DNA of 64,000 nt, taken from contig JAKULF010000007.1 in assembly GCA_022661535.1 (NCBI GenBank), positions 186,001 through 250,000 of the forward strand, given 5' to 3'. A program made the translations under genes and the position numbers. Below the pieces are notes generated by a model. It was given only the letters and a program-made list of their open reading frames with translations. It searched no databases and was not told the DNA's origin. The stretch is from Eutypa lata (taxonomy: Eukaryota > Ascomycota > Sordariomycetes > Xylariales > Diatrypaceae). This document shows, piece by piece, positions 14,810 to 26,132 of the stretch (within the stretch, counting starts at the first letter, position 1; the number at the start of each line of letters is the position of its first letter).

Positions 14810-17258
14810 GGTGGGATAGGTGAGGGGAGAAGAATCAAGCCCCTGTGTAGTGAATTGAGTTTGATCGGGGGGAATGAATTAAGTTTCGCGTCGAGCGAAC
14901 TATAATGAGATAATAAGACTTCAAGAACTCGAGAAATCAAGAACTCGTACGTAACTCAAGGTTCTTCTGATCCTCTCTTTCTTCCTTTCTTTCTTTCTTT
15001 CTCTCGTCCAACTCTTTCCCGTATTGCACAGCGAGCGATGCGCTTCGGTTTCAGGCGGGCCGAACGAAACAACGGAGAGAATGACCTCAATGGACCCCCC
15101 CTTGTATGTATGTATGTATGTATGTATGTATGTATGTATGTATGTATGTATGTATGTATGTATGTATGTATGTATGTACGTATGTACGTATGTTTGTGAG
15201 TGAATGGAAAGAAGACTATAAGAAGTGGGGATTCGATGGATAGTGGTTAAGTTTATAAACGGTTTCGAGCTCGGCTCTTTTTCTTTTTCTCTTTCTTATA
15301 TATGTATGATCAAAAGAGACGATCAATTAGTGCTTGCTTGTAAGAACAAAGGTGGGTATCAGTATGTTCAATGTTCGGTGCTTGATGTTCGTAACCAACG
15401 CGGGGAGGCGGAGAATTTAAGACTAGGTACCTAGGTAGGTAAGTAGGTATGTATGTATGTATGTATGTATGTAGGAGGGAGCAGCACAAGACAGGGCAGG
15501 ACAAGGCAAAGCAAGGCAAGACTAGTATAACACGAAGCAAGATAGAATATATATATGAACTAGGTATGTATATTCAACTGGGCTGTGCTGATGGATGGAA
15601 CTCGGGAAGAGAAAAAAAGCTATTTCAAGCTACTAGAAGTTGAATGGATGATGGCATGGAGATATATAAAGGCTGTCCAGTGCTACCTTATGGCTGTATG
15701 GATAACTGTTCCTTCCCGCTCGAGGTTACATGCGACTTTACATACATAGAATAGGTACATTCAATACCTACCAGGGATCAGGGGTGCATGTGCTGTGGTT
15801 GTGGTCCATCCCGACGAGGGGCAGGCAATCTGACGGGCGGCCCTACGTGACTACCTAACGTTAATACGTACATGCTAACCACATGTACAAGTGAGACATA
15901 TACACAAGTAAGTATTATGGAGGGGTTATCTATCATCTAACATTATTAATGTAGTCTACCCTCTGATACGTAATGTAACTGGTGAGAAAAGACCTCGGAG
16001 TGGAGATGTTACGAAGAGGTATCCTACCTAAGCAACTAACCACCTAGATAGGTATGTAATAAGCAAGCAAGAAATTGGGCTGCAGTTGGCTGGTTTTCGA
16101 GAGAAGTGAGAAGACCAATCTCGAGTATCACAAGCCATTGTGGTACTGGGCCCGGTGGTGAACACTGGGCAGCTACTAGATCGAGGCTCTAGCCGCTGAC
16201 CTCCCGTCCACTTCCTATGCGCTCATTGGCCAATCCTCTGGGAATTGCCGCGCGAAAACACCCTGGAGAAGCTACCTAGGTATGTACCTAGTAGGTAGTC
16301 CGGGTAACTTACAAAGTATCTTCAATCACAATTCCTTTTTTTGATAGACGCCTGGGATTTGATTGAGAATGGCGCTTATTCTAAGGTCTATGTATACATG
16401 TAATTGATAATACAAAGCATCAATCATAAACTATGCTATTCTAGCATATTTGCATGTTACCTTCTTTTCCCTTCCAAACGGCTGCTACTAAATGTGTATT
16501 CCTGAAGAAGGCTGAGCCGGGGCTGAGCGAGGGGATATGTGTTTATTCTCGGCCCCCAATAATACCAACATGCATACGTACGTACACACCTCACCTACAT
16601 TCACGTAGGGATTCCTTCCCACTCAGGACTCCCACACTGCCTCTTCGATTAGAAATACAACAACATTGAATATACGATGCAGGTACCTTTAATTAGCACG
16701 GGCTTGTGTTGCGCTGTGCTATATTTTGACTGGGTTCCGTAGGTAGTCAAGTAGTTAGTCGACAGTACCGTAATGTGATGAGGGACCCGGATATTTGGAA
16801 CAAAATTATCATGTCGATTCGTGGTTGGCCCTTTTGCATCCCCCCCCTTTTCATCGAATCTCTAAATCCACCAATCACACACGACATGCCTCACGTAAGA
16901 TGAGCGGCTCCCGATTTTCATCATGCATGTCGTTGATACAGGTGAGCATATGTCAGCCCCTTTAACCGGAATAGTGTAGGTAGGTGTAATTCCAAAACAA
17001 GTCATCTTTTGATCCGTCATTTATCCATAAGCGACTTTCACCAGGCCAAGTAGAGCAGAGCAGAGCAGAGCATAAACTATAATTTCATCATCTCATCGTA
17101 TATTCTACTAGCTTCGTCAAGAGATCTGTCTATCTATTGGTCTATCATACGAACATGCGCCAAATGAAGAAGAAGGAAGAAAAGGGTATCATTCACCATC
17201 AACCATCCAGAGACTGCTGCTGCTCTTGCTCCCGGCAACAGGCTTCAGATCGTGTACT
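14810..17258. other. Intergenic, about 2.4 kb, MAP kinase promoter and repeats
   Basis: Holds the 5' region of the MAP kinase (C/T-rich on the coding strand, with a CTTT run near 14982-15003), the (TATG)n tract at 15104-15192 and a second TAGG/TATG tract at about 15426-15473. No gene is supported in the rest. Confidence 0.55.
15104..15192. repeat. (TATG)n tetranucleotide microsatellite, about 20 units
   Basis: A nearly perfect GTAT/TATG array with a few TACG variants at its right end. It lies about 300 to 380 bp upstream of the start codon of the divergently read MAP kinase, within the likely promoter or 5' leader. Confidence 0.95.
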
Positions 17259-17948
17259 TCATGTCGCAGGCTCAATGTCGGGAAAGGTCTCGCGTAGGAA
17301 GTTGACAGAAAACCTCTTGCACTGCTCATATGCCTTCTCGAACGCGTTGAGGCCGGAATAGTAAGGATCATGGACTACTTCGCCCCGCCTGGTCCCCGAG
17401 TACTCGCCGAACAGTTTGACCTGAGCCTTCGCATTCGTCATCTTCCACTGCGTCTGGTATCGTCGTATATTCTCGAGGTTGCTGGTGTCCATGGCGAAGA
17501 TGTAATCAAATGTGTCGAAGTCGCCTTTATAGATCTGCGAGATGATATTCGGGTCAATTGATGTTCTAACTGCATCAAAATTGGTATGTACTAACCTGAC
17601 GTGCTTCGTGGTAGTAGTTCTTGACTCCATGCTTTTTGAGCGTGTCGCATGTCCTGTCGTCAGGAGTATCGCCGGTGTGGTAAGCGCCTGCTCAGTAGCC
17701 ATTCAACATATTAGATATCGAGCTACATTCATGGAAGTCAACAGTAACGAGGGTCGAACCGAACACGTACCTGTACCGCACGAGTCCACCCTGTCGACAA
17801 CATTGCAATATGGCGAAGCTTTGTCCTTGGTGAGCGACTGGAAGACGCCTTCGGCCATGGTAGACCGGCAGATGTTACCTAGACAGACGAAGAGGACCGA
17901 TATCTTTTGAGGCATCTCTGCCGAGGCACCTGTCGTCGTATCAGACAT
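17259..17948 (-). CDS. LTP1: Low-molecular-weight protein tyrosine phosphatase
   Basis: Three exons on the minus strand (17948-17771, 17687-17596, 17534-17259) with introns of 83 and 61 nt give 181 residues, slightly longer than the usual 155-165 because of N- and C-terminal extensions. The P-loop VCLGNICRS carries the CX5R signature with nucleophile C22 and R28. Exon 2 reads GAYHTGDTPDDRTCDTLKKH, a family hallmark. The acid loop DPYYSG holds the general acid D146, and DYIFAMD is also typical. The enzyme hydrolyses phosphotyrosine and small aryl phosphates in the cytosol. The second splice (GTTAGT...TCGCAG) was chosen because it joins HEARQ to IYKGDFDTFDYIFAMD in frame; two nearer AGs give a frameshift or a stop. 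It lies 2.4 kb upstream of the MAP kinase on the same strand, too far to imply joint control. Confidence 0.94.
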
Positions 17949-19902
17949 GGTGAGTGGTTGCTGAAGTGGAAGGAAGGTTAACTGTTAAACAATCTCAACA
18001 AACAGAAGATTTATTAAAAGGTAGAAGGAAACCGTCTCTTACGTAACTGAACGTTAGAAGTAGGTACCCGGTGCTGCCCCGCCATTCATCCACCTTAGTT
18101 GCATATCTACGGTGGTGGGGTAAGCTCCAATAAGTGCAAATCCTTCTTAGTTCAATTCTAAAAAATGCTAACCCCTGAGAATAACTATGGTGTGCTGGAA
18201 CTTGGGGGGAAATGATTGACTTACTTGCCTCATACTGTGGTCATCTCTAGCTCTGGGATGCCAATAATTCATTATCCTGTTATATTTGCTCATTGTTTAG
18301 GGATTTCTGAGAATAACTTCATCAAAGAACAAAGTTACATAGGAGTCCATATAGATAGGTGTAGATCTCCGGAAGGGTGAAAGGATTCGAAGAAAATTAA
18401 AATATATATAGATCTAAGAGTTAAGCTAACGTAGTCGTAGACACAAATTAATGGTCAGTGCCAGTCAAGCTCCAAGTATACTATCATAACGTTCAAGTTT
18501 ATACACTTCATTCACCTAACTCTTGGTGATACGAACTAGTCATCTAGAGTCAATATCTATTATTAACCTAGAATGTGTTAAATAAGATATTAGATGACAC
18601 TCATGGTAGTAATTAGATTGTGTAATTGTAACTCGGGTGTGTCGTATACGAGACAAACACCCCATCTAATGACATATGATTTCTTTAGTTATTGGTAATA
18701 CCCCCCATAGCCTGTTTATTCTTGTCATATCTAACATATTCACGCCCTTTGAAATGTCATATCCACGACCGTAATCAGAGTCGAGTCTTATGAACTTGTC
18801 ATCATGTCTTTTGACTCAAAGGTGAGAAATGAATGGTGTATATTATGCCTGTACCATTAGTATCAGGCTTGCATTGCCTTGGATTAATTCTAACAGCAAA
18901 ATCATATATCTTGCTCTACTTGCAATTCTTATCATATTCCTGGGTAACGTCATAGCAGCTTGTAAGTATGCTGTGAACGCAATAGCACATGCAATATATC
19001 ACCTTCTAGCCAATCGTATCTGATGATCCCCGAGCTGTCATTTATCATATTTAGTCTCATGACCGAGTTTAGTGAAGCTTTTCAACCTTTTAGGCTCCCA
19101 ATTAGTCCCCTTAATGATTCCATAGCTCTCAAGTACATAGCCCTGAGTGTCGTAGAGTCATCAAGCACCCGCCCGGACAATATGTTGAGGCAACCCTAAT
19201 CCGAAGCATGCTCCAATCTGAATTATTCGCTGATATTTGTTCGGCACTTTCGGCAAGCCGGCTTGTGACATACGCACCTGCTTACTTCCGGTTGGTTGCC
19301 TTTTCCAATTTATTGGTTTGTTAGGTGATTTTTGTTTGCCAACGCTGTACCTAAGGCAAGATGGCAGCCTCATTGGGCTCAAGGCAGCTATGAACGGGAC
19401 ATATTTATTGCTTGGACTCCTGAATACGTCTTAACACCGGCTTAAATGGAAGTTGCATGACAATCATTTAGATAATTAAAAAGGCGGAACGATCGATGAC
19501 AAGAAGTCAAGGGACTATCTTCCATTGAATTCTAAGGTTTCTGTGTCAATGTGATAGAATCATCTCATCCTCAAGTTTGATAGGCCAGGCAGCACACCAC
19601 CTCACACGAGATCAGGCTTTTCTCCCTCCCGCAGACGGGTACGGCAACCAACCGGTTGGGACGAGGACGAGGCTGCGGCAGGCCCTCCATCATCTGCTAT
19701 TTCGTTTGCCTTGCTGCTGCCTGATAGTAACCTTGGGAACTAAAATTGCAATGCAATGCAATATAATGTAATGATAAATAAGGCTGTAGTCTCACTTCGC
19801 TTTTGTAGTGAACAAAGTTTCTTTTCTTCCTCACAAGTATCAGTGTTTAGAAAATCAAGTTCTTCCAGAAGCCTTTCCATCTATACCACTTGATAACGTA
19901 CC
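17949..19902. other. Intergenic, about 2 kb, divergent promoters
   Basis: AT-rich DNA between the phosphatase and the methyltransferase, which are transcribed away from each other. Small frames at 18829-19023 and 19161-19382 show no family likeness and lack splice partners, so I do not call them. Confidence 0.5.
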
Positions 19903-21369
19903 ATGGCTCTACTGATTACTGAAATTAATCACCATGATGGAGCTCAAGCTCCTGATGCAGGTCCTGATGCAGTGAACGGCCATGATGCCCAAGAGAACCC
20001 ATCGTCGCCTTCCTCTACTGAGGCAGAGGGCCTCACGACTTACGGCATTATTAGACAATATCTTCTTGAAAGGGTGCCCGAGTTCCAGAGATTGACCGAT
20101 CTGCGACGGCAGGTATGTAACGAATTAAACCATCGAATTATCCATCTTGGTAGCCCCTATTCCTATCCTTATTCCTATTCCTATCCTTATTCCTATTCCT
20201 AACCTACCCTATCCGTGCTCAGCAGAATCTCCCCAATACCTACCTAGCCTAACCTAATCTAATAGGGATGGGAAAGAAAAGAAGGCGACGTCTTCTTCGA
20301 GAAGCAGCGCCGCGACGCCGACAACGCCAACGTCGACGAGAAAACCGCGTACTACTTCTACCAGCTGATGCGCAAGATCGCGGGGGAGCTGCATACCAAC
20401 ACCGGCGCTCTCCGCGTGTCCCCGAGGGCAGCCCGGCGTGCAGCAGTAACAGCAGCGTCAGAAGGCGGCGCTCCACCGGCCCGCATCCTAGATATGTGCG
20501 CAGCGCCGGGCGGCTTCCTCGAGGTCGCGCTATCCAAGAACCCGGGAGCTCACGCCGTGGCGTTCAGTCTGCCCGAGTCCCTCGGGGGCCACAGGATGCT
20601 GCTCCCGCAGAACGCAAACGTGACGTTGAAGTTCCTCGACGTCACTATGCTGGCAGCGGACATGGGCATGAATGTAACCGAAACCGGAACTAGAGTAGAA
20701 ACAATCACAACTACAGCAACTATGGGAATCCCAGACGACCATCCAGACAAGGAGAATTTCATCCTCGAGAGGCAATTGCAGAGCGAGCAGCTCTTCGACC
20801 TCGTCCTGTGCGACGGCCAAGTCCTGCGCACGCACAAGGACCACCGGGCCCCGTACCGCGAGCGGCGGGAGGCGAGCCGACTGACACTCACCCAGCTCGC
20901 ATTAGGACTGGAGCACCTGCGTCCCGGGGGCACGCTGATCGCGCTGCTGCATAAGCTCGAGGCCTGGGACACGCTGTTTCTCTTGCGCACGTTCAACCGC
21001 TTCAGTCACGTGCGCGCGTTTAAGCCGCGCGCGGGTCACGCGAAGAGGTCTTCGTTTTACCTCGTTGCTAAAGGGGTTAATAGCGATGCGCCCGAGGCAA
21101 AGAGGGCTGTGAGAAGGTGGAAGGAGGGGTGGAGGGTTGCGACGTTTGGGAGCGAGGAGGAGTATAAGGATCGAGATGCCTTGGTGGGGGTCGGGGATGA
21201 TCGCGGGTCGGCCGTGGGGGTTGAGGATGTACTGGAGGAGTTTGGGGAGAGGTTTGTGGAGTTGGGGAGACGCGTTTGGGATATTCAGGCGAGAGCTTTG
21301 GAGGATGCTCCGTTTATGAATGGGAGTGGGGGACGGCGTGGTTCGCGACGACAGCGTGGGGGGGACTGA
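19903..21369 (+). CDS. FtsJ-like (RrmJ-type) methyltransferase domain protein
   Basis: Two exons (19903-20112 and 20266-21369) with a 153-nt intron encode 437 residues. The splice joins LTDLRRQ to GWERKEGDVFFEKQRRDAD, the conserved lead-in of a fungus-specific FtsJ-like family. The SAM-binding motif I is DMCAAPGGF at about residues 146-154, followed by AFSLPESLGGH near 173-183. The segment LVLCDGQVL near 250 and LLHKLEAWD near 297-303 supply the Asp and Lys expected of the K-D-K catalytic pattern of 2'-O-ribose methyltransferases. The substrate is not evident: the well-known FtsJ enzymes modify tRNA, rRNA or mRNA caps, and this branch is uncharacterised as far as I know. The C-terminus is Arg/Gly-rich (GGRRGSRRQRGGD), which would suit RNA binding. 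The GC content of exon 2 is far above that of its flanks. The intron holds an 18-nt pyrimidine repeat. Confidence 0.88.
20156..20200 (+). repeat. CCTATT/CCTTATT tandem repeat inside an intron
   Basis: About two and a half copies of an 18-nt pyrimidine-rich unit lie in the intron of the FtsJ-like gene, between donor and branch region. Confidence 0.8.
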
Positions 21370-22187
21370 TGGTAGGCTTTTATTTTACGTTAATTCTTTT
21401 CTTATTGGAGATCAAGGTGGTCTAGAAAGCCAATACGCAATCGTAAGTGTACCAACATGCACCAGCTTTTCTCTTTACAATATGGAATAAGTCAAGTTGA
21501 CTTAAACAACGCTTTATGGCTTATCTATTAATACGTAGTAATATTATGGGTCAATGACACCTTGATTGTAATGCTTCTCTCGTTTATGTATTTTATCGTA
21601 ATTTGATTTGCTGGACATTCTTGCCGGGCGAACCTGATGGCGTTTTCTTTAAGCATGTTATATGTCTGGTACTAAGCCCCTCTTGGCACCAGACTCTTCG
21701 TTGCAGCGTGCTTTAGGATGACCGTTAGGTGGCAGCTCTGCCTGCATATGCCTGAGCTTTTCTTCCATAATATGCTTTTACGTCCGAGTAGTTAATCTCT
21801 TCCTCTATGTTTTCCTAGAATAAGCTTCGTATAAAAGAAAGTGTCCCAGAAGAAAACGAAAACGAAAACGAAAAGAAACGTGCCTCCATATCTCAGCGAG
21901 TGTCTCGACATATATATAACGACTGCTATTCTTTTTCTGTATGCGTATAATAAATCGTGGATTTTCTTCTATATCTTTAGTTTTGTATCAGTTTGCCTAG
22001 ACAGCAAAAGATCCATCCCGCCGTTTCATAGCCATCAAGCTACATGGGCATTACACATCCTCCAACTAGTCAAAAGCAATAGCAAGTTGCCAGTCTCACA
22101 TAAATCGAGAGGAAACAGCGGCCAGGCTTCATTTCATAGTGATATTCTTTTACAAGGCTGTGTACAAGGTTGTGAAAGCACGACAAG
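21370..22187. other. Intergenic, about 0.8 kb
   Basis: The 3' flank of the methyltransferase and 5' flank of the first HET gene. An open frame from 21841 begins at GTG and is not a credible gene. Confidence 0.5.
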
Positions 22188-24437
22188 ATGGAAGTGCACT
22201 CAACTTATACCCAAGATGCGGACAATGACAGGGTTTCAGTTGAGACCATTGGCGATGAAAGCAACCAATTATCTACCTCGTCCAACAAGCACGAAGACGT
22301 TTCTCGAATTTGCAGTCATTGTATGAAAATCAACTTTGACCGGATCTTAGCGCCTGGGTTCGTGGTTGGTGATAGCCCGGTTGCCGCATTGAATTATATC
22401 TATATCAAAGGGCAGGAGCATTGTAATCTGTGCTCATTATTTAGGTCCGCAGCCCAGTCATTTAGGTCCGCCACCGAGGGAATCTTTGTGTCCTCCACCA
22501 AGGGAATCTTTGTGTCCTCCACCGAGGGAATCTTTGTGCCCGCTACCGAGGATCTTCTGAAAAAACCAGTCTTGTCTGCCTACTCTCCGGCTTATGCATT
22601 TAACCTCGATATCAATGCTCCATGTTTGAATGTGCTGCGAGTTAGTCCCGGCAAACCAGATAGAGCAGACTATACCTACAGTCCTTCGATACTGCCTACA
22701 AATAGCAACGACTCTCCGATCTGTGGTCGAAGTACTTCTGAAGGTGTAGATTGGGCCGCTATTAAGGGCTGGCTGCATTATTGTGATACCCATCATATTA
22801 GCTGTGGAGATAGTTCGCATATGGAACCATTGCGAGTTATTGACTGCACTACCCAAGAACTTGTTTACTTATCCGATCCAAGCGACAAATATATAACACT
22901 CAGTTACGTATGGGGAACATCAATCGAAAGTTCGGAAAGCTGGATGGGTAGTCTCGATACTATACCAACGTTAATCGCGGACACCATTCGCGCTGTGCAA
23001 TCCTTAGGCCTGAGGTATTTATGGGTTGATCGATACTGCATTCCACGGGATAACGAAGGAGAGAAACACACTTTGATACAAAACATGGGTCGTATCTATT
23101 CCAACTCGAAATTGACCATCATCGCGGCATGCTGCAAAGATCCCTCTTGGGGGTTACCTGGAGTAGCCTCACGCCGCCGTAAGAAACAACCATCTGCGAA
23201 AGTTGGGGCCTACTCTTTTGTATGTACAGATTTCAAAATCCAGGACGAAGTCAAAAATTCCGTGTGGAATACCCGCGGATGGACCTACCAAGAAGCACTC
23301 CTGTCAAAGAGACGACTAGTATTCGGAAAGTCCCAGGTGTACTTCCAATGCTTGGATATGCATTGCTACGAAGCTCTTGCCATAGATCCCGGCAGGGTGA
23401 AGATGGAACCAGGAAGAGAACCGGATCATTTCCGGTTCATTAATCGTGGCGAAATCATCCCACGCATTTTCCCAAAGGAAGGAATAGGGCAGTCAATGCT
23501 TGACATTGAATACCGGATTGGCGAATTCTACCCCAAAAGGGTTTCTTACGAATCTGACACCCTCAATGCGTTTAATGGAATCCTGAAAGCCTTCGAGACT
23601 AAATTCAATATCAGAAACATATGCGGGCTTCCTCTTCCCTCCATGTCGTCGTCTGAGATAGCTAAATCACCTTTAGGCGATCTTCTCATCGCGCTACAAT
23701 GGAATTTCTCTCCATGGGACACGGAGCGTGTGGAAGACGTTCAGCGCATTACAGAGTTTCCAAGTTGGTCTTGGGCAGGCTGGAGAGTGTATCCCCCAGC
23801 TCAGGTTTCAATCACTCCGCGCGGCTGGCAAAATATATGGGGTAGCACCTGGAGTAGAAATCTGCTCCATGATTGTCGCAACGTGGACGTTGAGTTTGAA
23901 GATGGAAATAAACTAAAATGGCACGACGACAGGGATCATATCATTAATTATGGTGCTACCAGGAGCCGCCCCAGATGGCTTCATTTTCGAAGCTGGACCA
24001 CCACATTCACCGGTATATTAAAGGGTCGCACTCCATTCATCAGCGCCGAAGCCAAGCTGGGTGGTACATATCTCCAGGGAATGACAGTAAATGATATGAA
24101 TTCTGTTTTCAAGCTTGGGCACACATCTCGTGAATTTAACACTATCTCCTGTCACCAAGATGAGACTTTGGGTCTATTAGGTATTGTGCTGGGTAGTGAT
24201 CAATGCGGGCTGAGTATTATGGTTGTATCACCAAAAACAGAAGTCGACTATTACGAATTTGCAGGGTGTTATAATCTTCAATGGCCTAGTAACAAAGACG
24301 GCGCTAATTTGAAGACGAAGTCTCGACGTGGTGTTGTTCATCCTCTGCCATTTAGAAACCTAGATGCTACTATAGACAATCAGTCGGTCTCATATGGTGG
24401 TATCGAGTTTACCCTGAAACACATGAAGGTTGGATGA
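22188..24437 (+). CDS. HET-domain protein (heterokaryon incompatibility type), first copy
   Basis: One uninterrupted exon of 749 residues. Residues about 41-80 carry two Cys pairs (CSHC and CNLC), a common lead-in of HET proteins. The HET domain spans about 235-385: LSYVWG, LRYLWVDRYCI, then MGRIYSNSKLTIIAACC and RGWTYQEALLSKRRLVF. The first block has Val for the usual Cys (LSYCWG) and the second has RYC for the usual ALC. Residues 95-118 are three tandem copies of an eight-residue unit (STEGIFVS type) coded by a 24-nt repeat. HET proteins mediate non-self recognition and cell death after hyphal fusion, usually with a partner recognition locus; for this gene that role is inferred from the domain alone. 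The rest, about 390-749, is a variable C-terminal region with no domain I recognise. There is no signal peptide or TM. It opens an island that also holds an ankyrin pseudogene and a second HET gene. Confidence 0.9.
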   Translation: MEVHSTYTQDADNDRVSVETIGDESNQLSTSSNKHEDVSRICSHCMKINFDRILAPGFVVGDSPVAALNYIYIKGQEHCNLCSLFRSAAQSFRSATEGIFVSSTKGIFVSSTEGIFVPATEDLLKKPVLSAYSPAYAFNLDINAPCLNVLRVSPGKPDRADYTYSPSILPTNSNDSPICGRSTSEGVDWAAIKGWLHYCDTHHISCGDSSHMEPLRVIDCTTQELVYLSDPSDKYITLSYVWGTSIESSESWMGSLDTIPTLIADTIRAVQSLGLRYLWVDRYCIPRDNEGEKHTLIQNMGRIYSNSKLTIIAACCKDPSWGLPGVASRRRKKQPSAKVGAYSFVCTDFKIQDEVKNSVWNTRGWTYQEALLSKRRLVFGKSQVYFQCLDMHCYEALAIDPGRVKMEPGREPDHFRFINRGEIIPRIFPKEGIGQSMLDIEYRIGEFYPKRVSYESDTLNAFNGILKAFETKFNIRNICGLPLPSMSSSEIAKSPLGDLLIALQWNFSPWDTERVEDVQRITEFPSWSWAGWRVYPPAQVSITPRGWQNIWGSTWSRNLLHDCRNVDVEFEDGNKLKWHDDRDHIINYGATRSRPRWLHFRSWTTTFTGILKGRTPFISAEAKLGGTYLQGMTVNDMNSVFKLGHTSREFNTISCHQDETLGLLGIVLGSDQCGLSIMVVSPKTEVDYYEFAGCYNLQWPSNKDGANLKTKSRRGVVHPLPFRNLDATIDNQSVSYGGIEFTLKHMKVG
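22470..22541 (+). repeat. Three tandem 24-nt units within the HET gene
   Basis: In-frame units at 22470-22493, 22494-22517 and 22518-22541, each coding for (A/S)T(E/K)GIFV(S/P), with a partial fourth unit after. The copies differ by only a few bases, which suggests recent expansion. Confidence 0.93.
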
Positions 24438-24478
24438 CTTAGAACTAGAATATGAATATATAACTGTTCAGTTCGGAG

Positions 24479-26132
24479 TTAGATGAATGATGCCATCAGT
24501 GCAACTGCTGTTGCGTCAGAAGCCAAACTAACAGCTTCCATGAGCTGGTACTGCTTGTCAAAATCCTGGAGCAATGACGGTGCGAGCTGAGGTATTAGAG
24601 ACGCGATTGTGCATACGGCTTGATAGAACAATTTCCATGATTTGGTCTCAACGTAGAGCGCAAATAAAGCTGTACTGCCTTTCAACCGATCAGCAACATA
24701 GGATGGAGAGTGGTCGAGAGCTTTCCCGAATTGTCGAAAGCCATTTCTTAATCTTCCGTGCATCTTAGCTTAGAGTATCTATCTTTATATCCAGTCCCGA
24801 ATTTATAAAAATTTAACTCGCTCGATCCTTACTGTCCTGCCGTTGTGCCAACAGCCATCTTGTACGTCTGGATGATGGGGTTCAGATCCGCTGACACTGA
24901 AGTCGGCGCACTTTGGCCGGGTGCCTACGTGGTGTTGCCTCAAAGGAGCTTTGTAACTGCTCAATAGCCGTGGTAAAATGCGCTGGGTTCCTCGTTACTT
25001 GATATTTGTCGAAACAGCTAGACTCAAGTCTCTGGAAACAATCGTTCACAAACTCATCTACCTCTGCATCTACGCGATCGAACTGTTCAACCAGGTATGA
25101 GTCGAGCTTCCTGAAACATCTTAATATCTTCAGATAAATCACTCATCTTTTTTGTTCTTTGAACCGTTTTCGCGTACACCACGCCGAGCTTTTGCATTGC
25201 CATTGGTCAATGTTGATGGTCTCCCAGCCTTTCATTGAGTTCGTCTTTATGTCCATAGATGGCTCTTTCAAACTCTTGCATTGTCCCTTTCGGTGCCTTC
25301 CCTGCCTTTTGCTCCCTTACTTTCTTAACCAGAACTCTGAAAGCCGAGCCTAAGCCATGATACGGACATTCAGGTGGTGGCTCTTGAGATTTTCGTGTTT
25401 GAATTGGCGTTACTACTATTGAAGGGTATTTCTCGTTTTTTGCGTGATGTTGACGTGTCCTGTCTTGTTCTATTTCGCCCTGGTCCTGGGGGTTTCATAA
25501 GGGAGGAATCCCCCACGACTTTGATCCTTCGACGGCCGCTCCTGTACATAGCATCATGTAGATAATGCTCTCGTCCCCTTCTGATAGAACAGCGTCGAAG
25601 ACGTTTCAGTACCTTCCGTGTCAGACATCTATATCGACACTTTGACCCATGAGAGTTTGAACGGTTTTCTCATGCATTTGCAATACACTAGCGTAGGGGA
25701 CATAGCTATAAGATCCGCCTCGAGCATTCACGTCGGCTCCTTTGTCTAGCAGTATCTGAACGATAGTCTCGTGTCCTCCTGACGAGGCAGGCTGGAGTGT
25801 GTTGCCTCAAAACTCGTTTCTGGTATTCACGTCAGCTCCCACATTGAGTAGTATCTTAACAATACTGTCGTATCCTCGTGATGAAGCAGTGTAGAGAGCC
25901 TTATCATAGTATTTTCTTTTGATGTTAACATTGATACCTTTATCAAGTAGTGCCAATACGATCTTGTCTTAGCCCTATTCCACAGCAGCATAGAGCGCGT
26001 ATAGAGCGCGTTACCCCAATGTTGACCATTACCACTCATTTGCTTTCCATCTTGAGCATCCTGGACTGCAACAAAGTTTTGCTCAGTCTCACGGCCCCAA
26101 CTAGTATCCAGAGGATTAATAGACTTAGGCAT
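24479..26132 (-). pseudogene. Decayed ankyrin-repeat gene
   Basis: From an ATG at 26132 the minus strand reads MPKSINPLDTSWGRETEQNF and then an ankyrin array broken by lesions. After removing one unit of an 11-nt duplication (25990-26011) the frame runs NALYAAVE, stop, G, stop, DKIVLALLDKG. Two more repeats follow (ALYTASSRGYDSIVKILLNV and GGHETIVQILLDKGADVNAR), with an in-frame TGA between them. The reading then shifts frame to AVLSEGDESIIYMMLCTGAA near 25590-25540 and continues as a non-repeat tail (HGLGSAFRVLVKKVREQKAG near 25350-25290) with more stops. Two open stretches further down (25142-24882 and 24763-24479) may be remnants of the same tail, but I cannot prove that. Arrays of this style occur in fungal NACHT/NB-type receptors and other ankyrin proteins; no nucleotide-binding domain remains here. 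The stops at 25975-25977 and 25969-25971 fit CAG to TAG and CAA to TAA changes. Confidence 0.75.

Noticed and set aside
18829..19023. 64-codon hydrophobic open frame on plus
   Set aside because: Short, in AT-rich DNA, with no homology pattern.
24882..25142. Open frame starting at GTG on minus as a separate gene
   Set aside because: It starts without ATG and lies next to decayed sequence in the same direction. It is better seen as part of the ankyrin relic, with some doubt.
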